This document shows positions 20,047-29,645 of a stretch of 64,000 bases of DNA, in pieces. Both the position numbers and the translations under genes were made by a program. Under the pieces are notes generated by a model. The model had not been told where the DNA came from. It saw nothing but the letters and a program-made list of their open reading frames with translations, and did not search any database. Location of the stretch: the NCBI RefSeq assembly GCF_026723865.1, contig NZ_CP113529.1, forward strand, positions 2,604,001-2,668,000, read 5' to 3'. Source of the stretch: Mycobacterium sp. Aquia_216. Its GTDB lineage: Bacteria; Actinomycetota; Actinomycetes; Mycobacteriales; Mycobacteriaceae. Positions within the stretch are counted from its first letter, which is position 1. Each line of letters begins with the position of its first letter.

Positions 20047-20132
20047 GCCCCGCGACGATTCGGGCCGGATCGGCTTGAGGGGGAGTGGGGCGATGAGACT
20101 TAGGGATATCCTCGAGGTCGGAGGTGACTAAC

Positions 20133-22499
20133 GTGGCGGACGAGCAAAGCACGGCGCAAGCTGTTGCGCCGCCCATAGAGTCGCCAGTATCGCAGCCCGT
20201 TGAGACGCCGGAGCCACCGACCGAAACCCTGAAGACGGCCAGCAGCGCGTCCCGTCGCGTCCGGGCCCGCCTGGCCCGGCGGATGACCGCCCAGCGCAGC
20301 GCGCTCAATCCTGTGCTCGAGCCGCTGGTGGCGGTGCACCGGGAGATCTATCCCAAGGCGAATCTGTCGATGCTCAACCGGGCGTTCGAGGTCGCCGACC
20401 AACGCCACGCCACTCAATTGCGCCATTCCGGTGATCCCTACATCACCCACCCGCTGGCCGTCGCCAACATTCTCGCCGAATTGGGCATGGACACCACGAC
20501 TTTGGTGGCCGCGCTGCTGCACGACACCGTCGAGGACACCGGCTACACGCTGGAGGCTTTGAGCGAGGAGTTCGGCGAAGAGGTGGGCCATCTGGTCGAC
20601 GGGGTGACCAAGCTGGACCGCGTCGAGTTGGGCAACGCCGCGGAAGGCGAGACCATCCGCAAGATGATCACCGCGATGGCACGGGACCCGCGGGTGCTGG
20701 TGATCAAGGTGGCCGACCGGCTGCACAACATGCGGACGATGCGCTTCCTGCCGCCGGAAAAGCAGGCGCGCAAGGCGCGCGAGACGTTGGAAGTCATTGC
20801 CCCCCTGGCACATCGGCTGGGTATGGCCAGCGTCAAGTGGGAGCTGGAAGACCTGTCATTCGCGATCCTGCACCCCAAGAAATACGAAGAGATCGTTCGC
20901 CTGGTCGCGGGGCGCGCGCCGTCCCGGGATACCTATCTGGCCAAGGTTCGCGCCGAAATCGTTGCCACGCTGAACGCGTCGAAAATCAAGGCGACGGTGG
21001 AGGGCCGGCCCAAGCATTACTGGTCGATCTACCAGAAGATGATCGTCAAGGGGCGCGACTTCGACGACATCCACGACCTGGTCGGCGTCCGCATCCTGTG
21101 CGACGAGATCCGGGACTGCTACGCGGCTGTGGGCGTGGTGCATTCGCTGTGGCAGCCGATGGCGGGACGATTCAAGGATTACATCGCCCAGCCCAGATAC
21201 GGTGTCTACCAATCACTGCACACCACGGTCGTCGGGCCGGAAGGCAAGCCCCTGGAAGTGCAGATCCGTAGCCGCGACATGCACCGCACCGCCGAATACG
21301 GCATCGCCGCGCACTGGCGCTACAAGGAAGCCAAGGGCCGCAACGGTGTTCCGCATCCGCATGCCGCCGCCGAGATCGACGACATGGCGTGGATGCGACA
21401 GCTGCTCGACTGGCAACGTGAGGCGGCGGACCCGGGTGAGTTCTTGGAGTCGTTGCGTTACGACCTTGCGGCGCAAGAGATTTTCGTATTCACCCCCAAG
21501 GGGGATGTCATCACGCTGGCGACCGGGTCGACGCCGGTGGATTTCGCCTACGCGGTACACACCGAGGTCGGCCATCGGTGCATCGGCGCCCGGGTCAACG
21601 GGCGACTGGTCGCGCTGGAACGCAAGCTCGAAAACGGGGAAGTCGTCGAGGTGTTCACCTCAAAGGCGCCCAACGCCGGGCCGTCGCGGGACTGGCAGCA
21701 GTTTGTGGTGTCGCCGCGGGCCAAGGCGAAGATCCGGCAATGGTTTGCCAAGGAGCGTCGTGAGGAGGCGCTGGAGGCCGGCAAAGAGGCGATGGCCCGC
21801 GAAGTGCGCCGAGGCGGACTTCCGTTGCAGCGCTTGGTCAATGGTGATTCCATGTCGGCGGTCGCCCGCGAGCTGCACTATACCGATGTGTCCGCGATGT
21901 ACACCGCGATCGGTGAGGGACACGTGTCGGCGCGTCACGTGGTGCAGCGGCTGCTGGCTGAGCTCGGCGGTATCGACCAGGCCGAAGAGGAGCTTGCCGA
22001 AAGGTCCACGCCGACAACGATGTTGCGCCGTCCGCGCAGCACCGATGACGTCGGTGTCTCGGTTCCGGGGGCTCCGGGCGTGCTGAGCAAGCTGGCAAAA
22101 TGCTGCACACCCGTGCCGGGCGACCAGATCATGGGCTTCGTCACCCGCGGCGGTGGCGTCAGCGTGCACCGCACCGACTGCACCAACGCCGCGTCACTGC
22201 AGCAGCAGGCCGAACGCATCATCGAGGTGCTCTGGGCCCCGTCGCCGTCCTCGGTGTTCCTGGTCGCCATTCAGGTCGAGGCACTCGACCGGCACCGGCT
22301 GCTGTCGGATGTCACGCGAGTGCTGGCCGACGAGAAAGTCAACATCCTCTCTGCGTCGGTCACCACCTCGGGTGACCGAGTTGCGATCAGCCGCTTCACC
22401 TTTGAGATGGGCGACCCCAAGCATCTCGGGCATCTGCTCAACGTCGTGCGCAATGTCGAAGGCGTCTACGACGTCTACCGCGTGACTTCTGCCGCCTAG
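20133..22499 (+). CDS. rel: Bifunctional (p)ppGpp synthetase/hydrolase Rel
   Basis: A 788-residue stringent-response enzyme that makes and degrades (p)ppGpp. Domain order: hydrolase HD domain with [15 protein letters not shown] and LLHDTVEDT; synthetase with [13 protein letters not shown] and [15 protein letters not shown] domain ([13 protein letters not shown]); Zn-finger-like segment with KCCTPVPGD; and C-terminal ACT domain. The GTG at 20133 has GGAGGTGA ending 5 bases upstream and gives [14 protein letters not shown], matching the mycobacterial protein; a GTG at 20124 lies inside that ribosome site. Both catalytic halves look intact. Confidence 0.96.
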   Translation: MADEQSTAQAVAPPIESPVSQPVETPEPPTETLKTASSASRRVRARLARRMTAQRSALNPVLEPLVAVHREIYPKANLSMLNRAFEVADQRHATQLRHSGDPYITHPLAVANILAELGMDTTTLVAALLHDTVEDTGYTLEALSEEFGEEVGHLVDGVTKLDRVELGNAAEGETIRKMITAMARDPRVLVIKVADRLHNMRTMRFLPPEKQARKARETLEVIAPLAHRLGMASVKWELEDLSFAILHPKKYEEIVRLVAGRAPSRDTYLAKVRAEIVATLNASKIKATVEGRPKHYWSIYQKMIVKGRDFDDIHDLVGVRILCDEIRDCYAAVGVVHSLWQPMAGRFKDYIAQPRYGVYQSLHTTVVGPEGKPLEVQIRSRDMHRTAEYGIAAHWRYKEAKGRNGVPHPHAAAEIDDMAWMRQLLDWQREAADPGEFLESLRYDLAAQEIFVFTPKGDVITLATGSTPVDFAYAVHTEVGHRCIGARVNGRLVALERKLENGEVVEVFTSKAPNAGPSRDWQQFVVSPRAKAKIRQWFAKERREEALEAGKEAMAREVRRGGLPLQRLVNGDSMSAVARELHYTDVSAMYTAIGEGHVSARHVVQRLLAELGGIDQAEEELAERSTPTTMLRRPRSTDDVGVSVPGAPGVLSKLAKCCTPVPGDQIMGFVTRGGGVSVHRTDCTNAASLQQQAERIIEVLWAPSPSSVFLVAIQVEALDRHRLLSDVTRVLADEKVNILSASVTTSGDRVAISRFTFEMGDPKHLGHLLNVVRNVEGVYDVYRVTSAA

Positions 22500-22500
22500 G

Positions 22501-22515
22501 GCCGCCTAGGGCGGC
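22501..22515. terminator. Short GC hairpin between rel and the kinase gene
   Basis: GCCGCC-TAG-GGCGGC is a perfect 6-base inverted repeat with a 3-base loop, directly after the rel stop and 12 bases before the end of the convergent kinase gene. The preceding bases 22491-22500 repeat the left arm. No U-tract follows. Plausible weak bidirectional terminator. Confidence 0.45.
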
Positions 22516-22526
22516 ATTGCCCGGAC

Positions 22527-24275
22527 TCAGCCGAGCCGCACCGCGGTGATCGTGACCGTGTTGGAGGGAAGGCCGTCGTCGGTGTTGCCGAGAACGCCCG
22601 CCTTGACGATCTTGTCGATCGTCGCCAGGCCCGCTTCGTCGACCGTGCCGAAGATGGTGAAGGTCGGCTCCGACACGCTGTCCTTGTAGAACATGTTGAA
22701 TTGGCTCTGGTTGGTGTCCGGCGCCAGACCGTTGGCCATCGTCAAGGTGCCGCGCGGATACAACACGGGCTCTTTGAGCGCGGGGTCATTCGGGGGGAAC
22801 TGGTTGACGGGGTACTCGTCGGCATACTGATAGCCGGGGCCGCCACTTCCCTCGTTCTCCGGACCGCCACACTGCAGGAGCCCGAAGTCGGACTGGGTGA
22901 TCAGCCTGCCGCACTGGGTCCCGTTGAAGAACTGCTGCTTCACCAGGCTGACGAAGCTGTTCACCGTGCACGGCGCCTTGGCGTTGTCGAGTCCGATGCC
23001 GATATCACCGACATTGGTGGAGATCGTCGCCCTGATCACGGGCGGATCGGTGGACACGCTGCCGGACGGTGGCGGGGTAGCCGGCTTGAGTGCCGGATCC
23101 GCAGTGGGCGGGTATTGGCAGTTGGCACCCAGGTCGGGTGGCGGGGCAAACGCCGGCAACGCCGGAACGGGCGCGCCGGGCCCGACTCCCGGCCGGGGCG
23201 CCCTGGTGTGGACCGGGAAGCGCACCGCGGTACTGGTCGCGGTCGTCGACGATCCGCCGCTGCTGTGGGTCACGAGGACAACGACCAGCGCGACTACTGC
23301 CGCCAGCACCAGGACGGATCCGCCGACGATGGCTATGGTCACCCGCCGTTGATTCGTCGGCTGGGGGTCCCGCTGGGACGGGCCCGCCGGTGTGGGTTCG
23401 GGCTGGGGTACCGGTTGCGAGGGGGCTGGCGGTGGCGACATGCTCCACGCCGCCGTCTCGCCGTCGGCGAGCGCCGCTCGAGCGGCTTGCGCCAGTTCCA
23501 GTGCCGTCCGGTACCGCTGCTCGACGTCCTTGGCCATTCCCCGAGCGACTACGGCATCGAGGGCGGGTGACACGCCGGGTGCGGTGAACGAGGCCCGCGG
23601 CGGCGGGGTGTTCAGGTGCGCGTTGATCTGTTCCTCGAAGGTGTCGCCGGGGTAGGGCAGGTGTCCGGTCAGGCATTCGTAGAGGACGCAGGCCAGCGCG
23701 TAGATGTCGGCGCGGTGATCGGTCATGCCGCGGAAGCGCTCGGGCGCCATGTAGGCCATCGTGCCCATTGTGTGTCCGGTGTGCGTCAGCACGGTGTCGG
23801 CGGCGGTGCGGGCGAGCCCGAAGTCGATCAGGTAGACGAAGTCGCGGCTGGACACCAGGATGTTGGATGGCTTGACGTCGCGGTGGATCAATCCGACCTC
23901 GTGGGCCGTATCCAGTGCTGCCGCAACCTGTTCGACGATCGCGACGGCACGTTCGGGGCTGAGCCGTCCGCCGTTTTCGCTGATGTACTGGAGCAGGTCG
24001 CGGCCCTCGATCAGGCGCATGTCGACGTACAGTCGGCCGTCGATCTCGCCGTAGCTGTGGATCGGCACCAGGTGGGGGTCGTTCAGGCTGGCCGCTATCC
24101 GCGCCTCGCGCCGGAAGCGTTGCTGATACTCCTCGTCCTCCGCCAGATGCGCCGGCAGCACCTTGAGCGCGACAACCCGATCGGTGACGGTGTCGTGGGC
24201 ACGAAACACCTGTCCCATGCCGCCCCGCCCCAGCAGGCCCTGTAATTCGTAATGCCCGAATACGTCCGTCGACAC
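22527..24275 (-). CDS. Transmembrane Ser/Thr kinase with extracellular cyclophilin domain (copy A)
   Basis: A 582-residue fusion. Residues 1-265 are a Hanks-type kinase with all catalytic elements: GRGGMG loop, Lys38, HRDVKPSN (Asp133), DFG (Asp151) and a Thr-rich activation loop ending MAPE. A Pro-rich juxtamembrane segment leads to one transmembrane helix (about 312-335). The outside part contains a PpiB-like cyclophilin domain (about 412-582) with GGPGYQYADEY and YPRGTLTMANG. The CypA Arg55 equivalent is kept (Arg457), but the position of Phe113 is Asn527 and that of His126 is Phe539. Four cysteines are shared with the free PpiB and could form disulfides. GTG start at 24275. Signal unknown; a cyclophilin fold as kinase sensor is unusual. 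Confidence 0.93.
   Translation of the reverse strand: MSTDVFGHYELQGLLGRGGMGQVFRAHDTVTDRVVALKVLPAHLAEDEEYQQRFRREARIAASLNDPHLVPIHSYGEIDGRLYVDMRLIEGRDLLQYISENGGRLSPERAVAIVEQVAAALDTAHEVGLIHRDVKPSNILVSSRDFVYLIDFGLARTAADTVLTHTGHTMGTMAYMAPERFRGMTDHRADIYALACVLYECLTGHLPYPGDTFEEQINAHLNTPPPRASFTAPGVSPALDAVVARGMAKDVEQRYRTALELAQAARAALADGETAAWSMSPPPAPSQPVPQPEPTPAGPSQRDPQPTNQRRVTIAIVGGSVLVLAAVVALVVVLVTHSSGGSSTTATSTAVRFPVHTRAPRPGVGPGAPVPALPAFAPPPDLGANCQYPPTADPALKPATPPPSGSVSTDPPVIRATISTNVGDIGIGLDNAKAPCTVNSFVSLVKQQFFNGTQCGRLITQSDFGLLQCGGPENEGSGGPGYQYADEYPVNQFPPNDPALKEPVLYPRGTLTMANGLAPDTNQSQFNMFYKDSVSEPTFTIFGTVDEAGLATIDKIVKAGVLGNTDDGLPSNTVTITAVRLG
23640..24130. repeat. Kinase-domain segment almost identical to 25528-26018
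   Basis: Across these roughly 490 bases the two kinase genes differ at only a few bases by eye, synonymous positions included. The flanking parts of the same genes (cyclophilin, stalk, transmembrane) are clearly diverged. This points to recent gene conversion or a very recent exchange restricted to the kinase domain. Partner copy at 25528-26018, same orientation. Confidence 0.8.
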
Positions 24276-24353
24276 CCCACGACCATAAGCCGTCGGGTGC
24301 GCTGCGTCGTGGCAGCGCCACCGTGGGTGGCGACTCGTGTTTGCGGCCCGGGG

Positions 24354-26159
24354 TTAGCTGAGCTGGACCGAATTGATCGTGACCGGAGACGTAGGAAGTC
24401 CCGTCTCGCGGTTGCCGGCGACACCCGCGGCGCCGATCTTGTCGAGAACCGCCAGGCCGGCCTCGTCGATGCTGCCGAGCACGGTGCTCACCGGAGTTGT
24501 CTCGGTGTCTTGGAAGAACATGATGAACTGGCTGCCGTTCGTGTTGGGGTCGGAGCTGGCCATGGCGACGGTCCCGCGCGGATACACCACCGTCGCCCGG
24601 AGCGCAGGATCGTTGGGCGGGTATTGGTTGACGGGGTATTCGTCGGCGAATTCGTAACCGGGGCCACCCCCGCCGTCCTTGTCGGGGCCACCGCACAGCA
24701 GCACCGCGCTGTCGGCGGCCTTGGTCAGCCGCGGGCATGGGGTGTTGTTGAAGAACTGTTGGCGGGTGAGGCTGGTGAAACTGTTCACCGTGCAGGGGGA
24801 CTTGGCGTTGTCGAGCGCGATGCCGATATCGCCGAAGTTGGTGGAAATGGTGACCGAGAGTTGCGCGGGACTGGTGGATACCCTGCCGGACGGGGGTGGG
24901 TCGACGGGCTTGGGAGACGCATCCGGCGAGTCCGCGGCCACGGGCACGTATTGACAGTTGGCGCCCAGGTCGGGGGGCGGAGCGAAGGCCGGCAACGGCG
25001 GCGCGGTTGCCCCGTTCGGGGTTGCCGTGGTCGCCGGTGCGCCGAGGCCGCCCATGGCGGGCCCTTGTTTGGGTGTCCTGGGATGGGGCGCGACGCTGGA
25101 CGCCGTGTTGTTCTCGGCGGCCTGGTCGTTGGTCACCAAAGCGATGACCAGGATCGTCACCATCGCAAGCGTGAACAGTGAGGCGGCGACGATGCCCACA
25201 ATCAGGGCCCTGTTCGATTTCTGCTGTTGGGGTTGCTGCGGCGTATCGGCCGGCGGGGGGGTGGCGGCGGCTTGGGGCGGCAACTGCGGGGTGGCGGCTG
25301 TTGCCGGGTACGGCGGTGGTGGCGGGCTGGGCATCGCGACGCGGTGGCCTGCCAATGCGGCTTTGGCGGCCTCGGCGAACTCGATCGCCGTTTGGTAGCG
25401 GTAGTTGACATCCTTGGCCATTCCCCGGGCAACTACGGCATCGAGGGTGGGCGGTACGCCGGGTGCGGTGAACGAGGCCTGCGGCGGCGGGGTGTTCAGG
25501 TGCGCGTTGAGTTGGTCCTCGAAGGTGTCGCCGGGGTAGGGCAGGTGTCCGGTCAGGCATTCGTAGAGGACGCAGGCCAGCGCGTAGATGTCGGCGCGGT
25601 GATCGGTCATGCCGCGGAAGCGCTCGGGCGCCATGTAGGCCATCGTGCCCATTGTGTGTCCGGTGCGCGTCAACGCGGTGTCGGCGGCGGTGCGGGCGAG
25701 CCCGAAGTCGATCAGGTAGACGAAGTCGCGGCTGGACACCAGGATGTTGGACGGCTTGACATCGCGGTGGATCAATCCGACCTCGTGGGCCGTATCCAGT
25801 GCTGCCGCAACCTGTTCGACGATCGCGACGGCACGTTCGGGGCTGAGCCGTCCGCCGTTTTCGCTGATGTACTGGAGCAGGTCGCGGCCCTCGATCAGGC
25901 GCATGTCGACGTACAGTCGGCCGTCGATCTCGCCGTAGCTGTGGATCGGCACCAGGTGGGGGTCGTTCAGGCTTGCCGCTATCCGCGCCTCGCGCCGGAA
26001 GCGCTGCTGAAACTCCTCGTCCTCCGCCAGATGCGCCGGCAGCACCTTGAGCGCGACGATTCGGTCCGTGCTGCTGTCATAGGCACGAAACACCTGTCCC
26101 ATGCCGCCGCGGCCCAGCAGCTCGCGCAGCTCGTAATGTCCGAATGACTCCGTTACCAC
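24354..26159 (-). CDS. Transmembrane Ser/Thr kinase with extracellular cyclophilin domain (copy B)
   Basis: A 601-residue paralogue of the neighbouring kinase with the same order: kinase 1-265 (GRGGMG, Lys38, HRDVKPSN, DFG all present), Pro-rich juxtamembrane part, transmembrane helix about 318-343, Pro-rich stalk, and cyclophilin domain about 432-601. In the cyclophilin part the Arg55 equivalent remains (Arg477), but the conserved Gln before Cys is Leu488, the Phe113 position is Ile546 and the His126 position is Ser558. Isomerase activity is therefore doubtful. GTG start at 26159. Spacer to copy A is 78 bases, identical in length to the spacer between free ppiB and this gene, in keeping with tandem duplication. 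Confidence 0.93.
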   Translation of the reverse strand: MVTESFGHYELRELLGRGGMGQVFRAYDSSTDRIVALKVLPAHLAEDEEFQQRFRREARIAASLNDPHLVPIHSYGEIDGRLYVDMRLIEGRDLLQYISENGGRLSPERAVAIVEQVAAALDTAHEVGLIHRDVKPSNILVSSRDFVYLIDFGLARTAADTALTRTGHTMGTMAYMAPERFRGMTDHRADIYALACVLYECLTGHLPYPGDTFEDQLNAHLNTPPPQASFTAPGVPPTLDAVVARGMAKDVNYRYQTAIEFAEAAKAALAGHRVAMPSPPPPPYPATAATPQLPPQAAATPPPADTPQQPQQQKSNRALIVGIVAASLFTLAMVTILVIALVTNDQAAENNTASSVAPHPRTPKQGPAMGGLGAPATTATPNGATAPPLPAFAPPPDLGANCQYVPVAADSPDASPKPVDPPPSGRVSTSPAQLSVTISTNFGDIGIALDNAKSPCTVNSFTSLTRQQFFNNTPCPRLTKAADSAVLLCGGPDKDGGGGPGYEFADEYPVNQYPPNDPALRATVVYPRGTVAMASSDPNTNGSQFIMFFQDTETTPVSTVLGSIDEAGLAVLDKIGAAGVAGNRETGLPTSPVTINSVQLS

Positions 26160-26237
26160 GCAATGACTTTAAGGTGTCGGCCACTCATGGCATAAATCGA
26201 ACGATCGCGTGGCGATTCATGTTGCGGCACCCCGGGT

Positions 26238-27137
<900 letters not shown>

Positions 27138-27241
27138 GGCCGGTATGCCTCCATGGTTGTGAGCGGGGGCGGGGTAGCCAGCCCAGGCTAATGTGGGTGC
27201 GACAAGCCGTGTCAACTGGCCCCCATGGGAAACTGGGAATC

Positions 27242-27904
27242 GTGTTGATCACCGGATTTCCCGCCGGCATGTTGCAGTGCAACTGCTACGTGCTGGCCGA
27301 GCGGCCCGGAACGGACGCCGTCATCGTGGACCCGGGCCAGCGTGTGATGGGTCCGCTGCGGCGCATCCTCGACGAGAATCGGCTGACCCCCGCGGCGGTG
27401 CTGCTCACCCACGGGCACATCGACCACATGTGGTCCGCGCAGAAGGTCTCCGACACCTACGGCTGCCCGACCTACATTCATCCCGAAGACCGGTTCATGC
27501 TGAAAGACCCGATCCACGGCCTGGGGCCGCGAGTGGCGCAGATGATGGCGGGTGCGTTCTTCCGCGAGCCCAGGCAGGTCGTCGAGCTGGACCGCGACGG
27601 CGACAAGATCGACCTGGGCAATGTCAGTGTCAACGTCGACTACACCCCCGGGCACACCCGGGGATCGGTGGTCTTCCGGGTGGCCGGGGACAAAGATGTG
27701 GTGTTCACCGGCGACACGCTGTTCGAGCGCTCGGTGGGCCGCACCGACCTGTTCGGCGGCAGCGGCCGCGATTTGCTGACCTCGATCGTCGACAAGCTCT
27801 TGGTGCTCGACGACAACACCGTCGTGCTGCCCGGCCACGGGAACTCCACCACGATCGGCGCCGAGCGGCGATTCAACCCGTTCCTCGAAGGCCTGACCGG
27901 ATGA
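27242..27904 (+). CDS. Metallo-beta-lactamase-fold hydrolase (glyoxalase II-like)
   Basis: A 220-residue metallohydrolase with the dinuclear metal signature THGHIDH, GHTRGS, GDTLF and GHG near the C-terminus. It resembles glyoxalase II; mycobacteria lack glutathione, so the natural substrate is probably another thioester. GTG at 27242 gives MLITGFPAG as in the Rv2581c protein. Its stop overlaps the hisS start (ATGA), so the two genes are translationally coupled. Confidence 0.9.
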   Translation: MLITGFPAGMLQCNCYVLAERPGTDAVIVDPGQRVMGPLRRILDENRLTPAAVLLTHGHIDHMWSAQKVSDTYGCPTYIHPEDRFMLKDPIHGLGPRVAQMMAGAFFREPRQVVELDRDGDKIDLGNVSVNVDYTPGHTRGSVVFRVAGDKDVVFTGDTLFERSVGRTDLFGGSGRDLLTSIVDKLLVLDDNTVVLPGHGNSTTIGAERRFNPFLEGLTG

Positions 27905-29172
27905 CGGAGTTCTCGTCCTTCTCGGCGCCCAAGGGTGTACCGGATTACTTCCCACCCGACTCGGCGCAGTTCGTCGCCGTGCGCGACGGGTTGGTTGGCG
28001 CGGCCCGTCGGGCCGGCTACGGCGATATCGAGCTGCCCATCTTCGAGGACACCGGGCTGTTTGCCCGCGGTGTCGGCGAATCCACCGACGTGGTGTCCAA
28101 GGAGATGTATACGTTCGCCGACCGCGGCGACCGTTCGGTGACGCTGCGGCCGGAGGGCACCGCCGGGGTGGTGCGCGCCGTCATCGAACACGGCCTGGAC
28201 CGCGGCGCCCTGCCGGTCAAACTGTGTTACGCCGGACCATTTTTCCGCTACGAGCGCCCGCAGGCCGGCCGCTATCGCCAGCTGCAGCAGGTCGGTGTGG
28301 AGGCGATCGGTGTCGACGACCCGGCGCTGGACGCCGAGGTGATCGCGATCGCCGACGCCGGGTTCCGGTCGCTGGGGCTGGACGGCTTCCGGCTCGAAAT
28401 CACCTCGCTGGGCGACGACAGTTGCCGGCCGCAGTATCGGGAACTGTTGCAGGAGTTCCTGTTCGGGCTCGACCTCGACGAAGAAACCCGCCGCCGTGCC
28501 GAGATCAACCCGCTGCGGGTGCTCGACGACAAACGGCCCGAGGTGAAGGCGATGACGGCCGAGGCCCCGGTGCTGCTCGACCACCTCTCCGATGAGGCCA
28601 AGCAGCACTTCGACACGGTGCTGGCCCACCTGGATGCGCTGGGGGTGCCCTACGTCATCAATCCGCGGATGGTGCGCGGGCTGGACTACTACACCAAGAC
28701 CACGTTCGAGTTCGTGCACGATGGTCTGGGCGCGCAATCCGGTATCGGCGGCGGTGGGCGCTACGACGGGCTGATGCGCCGGCTCGGTGGACAAGACCTG
28801 TCCGGCATCGGATTCGGGCTGGGCGTGGACCGTACGCTGCTGGCGCTGCGGGCCGAGGGCCGCAGCGTGGGGGAGACCACACGCTGTGAGGTCTTCGGGG
28901 TGCCGTTGAGCGAACCGGCCAAACTGCGGCTGGCGGTGCTCGGAGGTCAGCTGCGGGCGGCCGGTGTCCGGGTCGATCTGGCATACGGCGACCGAGGGCT
29001 CAAGGGCGCGATGCGCGCCGCCGACCGGTCCGGTGCCCGTCTCGCGCTGGTCGCCGGCGATCGTGATCTCGAGGCCGGCACGATCGGCATCAAGGACCTC
29101 GCGACCGGGGATCAGGTGTCGGTGCCGATCGATTCGGTTGTCGCCGAGGTGCTTTCGCGTTTCGAGGGGTAG
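27901..29172 (+). CDS. hisS: Histidyl-tRNA synthetase
   Basis: A 423-residue class II aminoacyl-tRNA synthetase that charges tRNA-His. Motif 2 is seen as [14 protein letters not shown], the histidine-specific strip as [14 protein letters not shown], and motif 3 near [15 protein letters not shown]; the loop [11 protein letters not shown] is also present. The C-terminal anticodon-binding domain has [16 protein letters not shown]. The ATG at 27901 overlaps the preceding hydrolase stop by four bases. Length is normal for the family. Confidence 0.96.
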   Translation: MTEFSSFSAPKGVPDYFPPDSAQFVAVRDGLVGAARRAGYGDIELPIFEDTGLFARGVGESTDVVSKEMYTFADRGDRSVTLRPEGTAGVVRAVIEHGLDRGALPVKLCYAGPFFRYERPQAGRYRQLQQVGVEAIGVDDPALDAEVIAIADAGFRSLGLDGFRLEITSLGDDSCRPQYRELLQEFLFGLDLDEETRRRAEINPLRVLDDKRPEVKAMTAEAPVLLDHLSDEAKQHFDTVLAHLDALGVPYVINPRMVRGLDYYTKTTFEFVHDGLGAQSGIGGGGRYDGLMRRLGGQDLSGIGFGLGVDRTLLALRAEGRSVGETTRCEVFGVPLSEPAKLRLAVLGGQLRAAGVRVDLAYGDRGLKGAMRAADRSGARLALVAGDRDLEAGTIGIKDLATGDQVSVPIDSVVAEVLSRFEG

Positions 29173-29315
29173 TCGTCACAGGGGTCATCCCGGGGCGGCG
29201 GTAATTCAATGCGCCGTCATCGCGCCGTCATCGGCAATTTAACGGATCCGCAAAAAACTAGCTGATTTTCTTGTACGGTCGTCCAAGATCGCTGCCGCAG
29301 GGTGAGGAGACGTCC

Positions 29316-29597
29316 GTGGAACGTGTGCAGAGTCGAGGCGGCGCGAGCCCGCCGGCGGTGAGATCGTTTCGCGACTTCTCCAGCGTTCACGTGGTGTGCG
29401 CCGGTCTGGGGACTTCGCCGTCGCTGAGGTCGTTGTCGGTGCCGCCGGCCTGGCCGACGGCCACCCCGAAGCCCGACTACGCACCGGCCGCTGCGGGTGG
29501 GCCGCCGGGGTTCACCTACCAGGACGGCCTGATGGGCGTCCTGACCGGCCCCCGTGCCACCCCTCATGTCGAGGAGCCGTTGGCCGAGGAGGCGTAG
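29316..29597 (+). CDS. Possible small hypothetical protein
   Basis: A 93-residue open frame starting at GTG 29316, with GAGGAG ending 6 bases upstream, which is the main reason for listing it. The product (MERVQSRGGASPPAV...) is Pro/Gly-rich with no recognised domain. It ends 40 bases before the HNH gene. If it is not a gene, 29173-29637 is a 465-base non-coding stretch, in which I otherwise see only a tandem GCGCCGTCATC repeat near 29209-29230 and the SOS box. Confidence 0.35.
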   Translation: MERVQSRGGASPPAVRSFRDFSSVHVVCAGLGTSPSLRSLSVPPAWPTATPKPDYAPAAAGGPPGFTYQDGLMGVLTGPRATPHVEEPLAEEA

Positions 29598-29629
29598 TCG
29601 AGGCGGGTGGTCGTACCCCAGTGGCATGA

Positions 29630-29645
29630 TCGAATGTATGTTCGA
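29630..29645. promoter_or_regulatory. LexA/SOS box at the HNH gene start
   Basis: TCGAATGTATGTTCGA differs by one base from the mycobacterial LexA consensus TCGAAC-N4-GTTCGA. The ATG of the HNH gene (29638) lies inside the box. 13E12-family genes of M. tuberculosis are known to carry LexA boxes at this place, so DNA-damage induction is expected. Confidence 0.75.

Noticed and set aside
20124-20132. GTG at 20124 as start of rel
   Set aside because: It lies within the GGAGGTGA ribosome site that serves the GTG at 20133, which also matches the known N-terminus of mycobacterial Rel.
23005-25560. Very long open frame on the minus strand (851 codons) across both kinase genes
   Set aside because: It runs in another frame through the real kinase/cyclophilin genes, is full of Arg/Pro/Gly and contains no domain. 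Frame openness comes from high GC bias.
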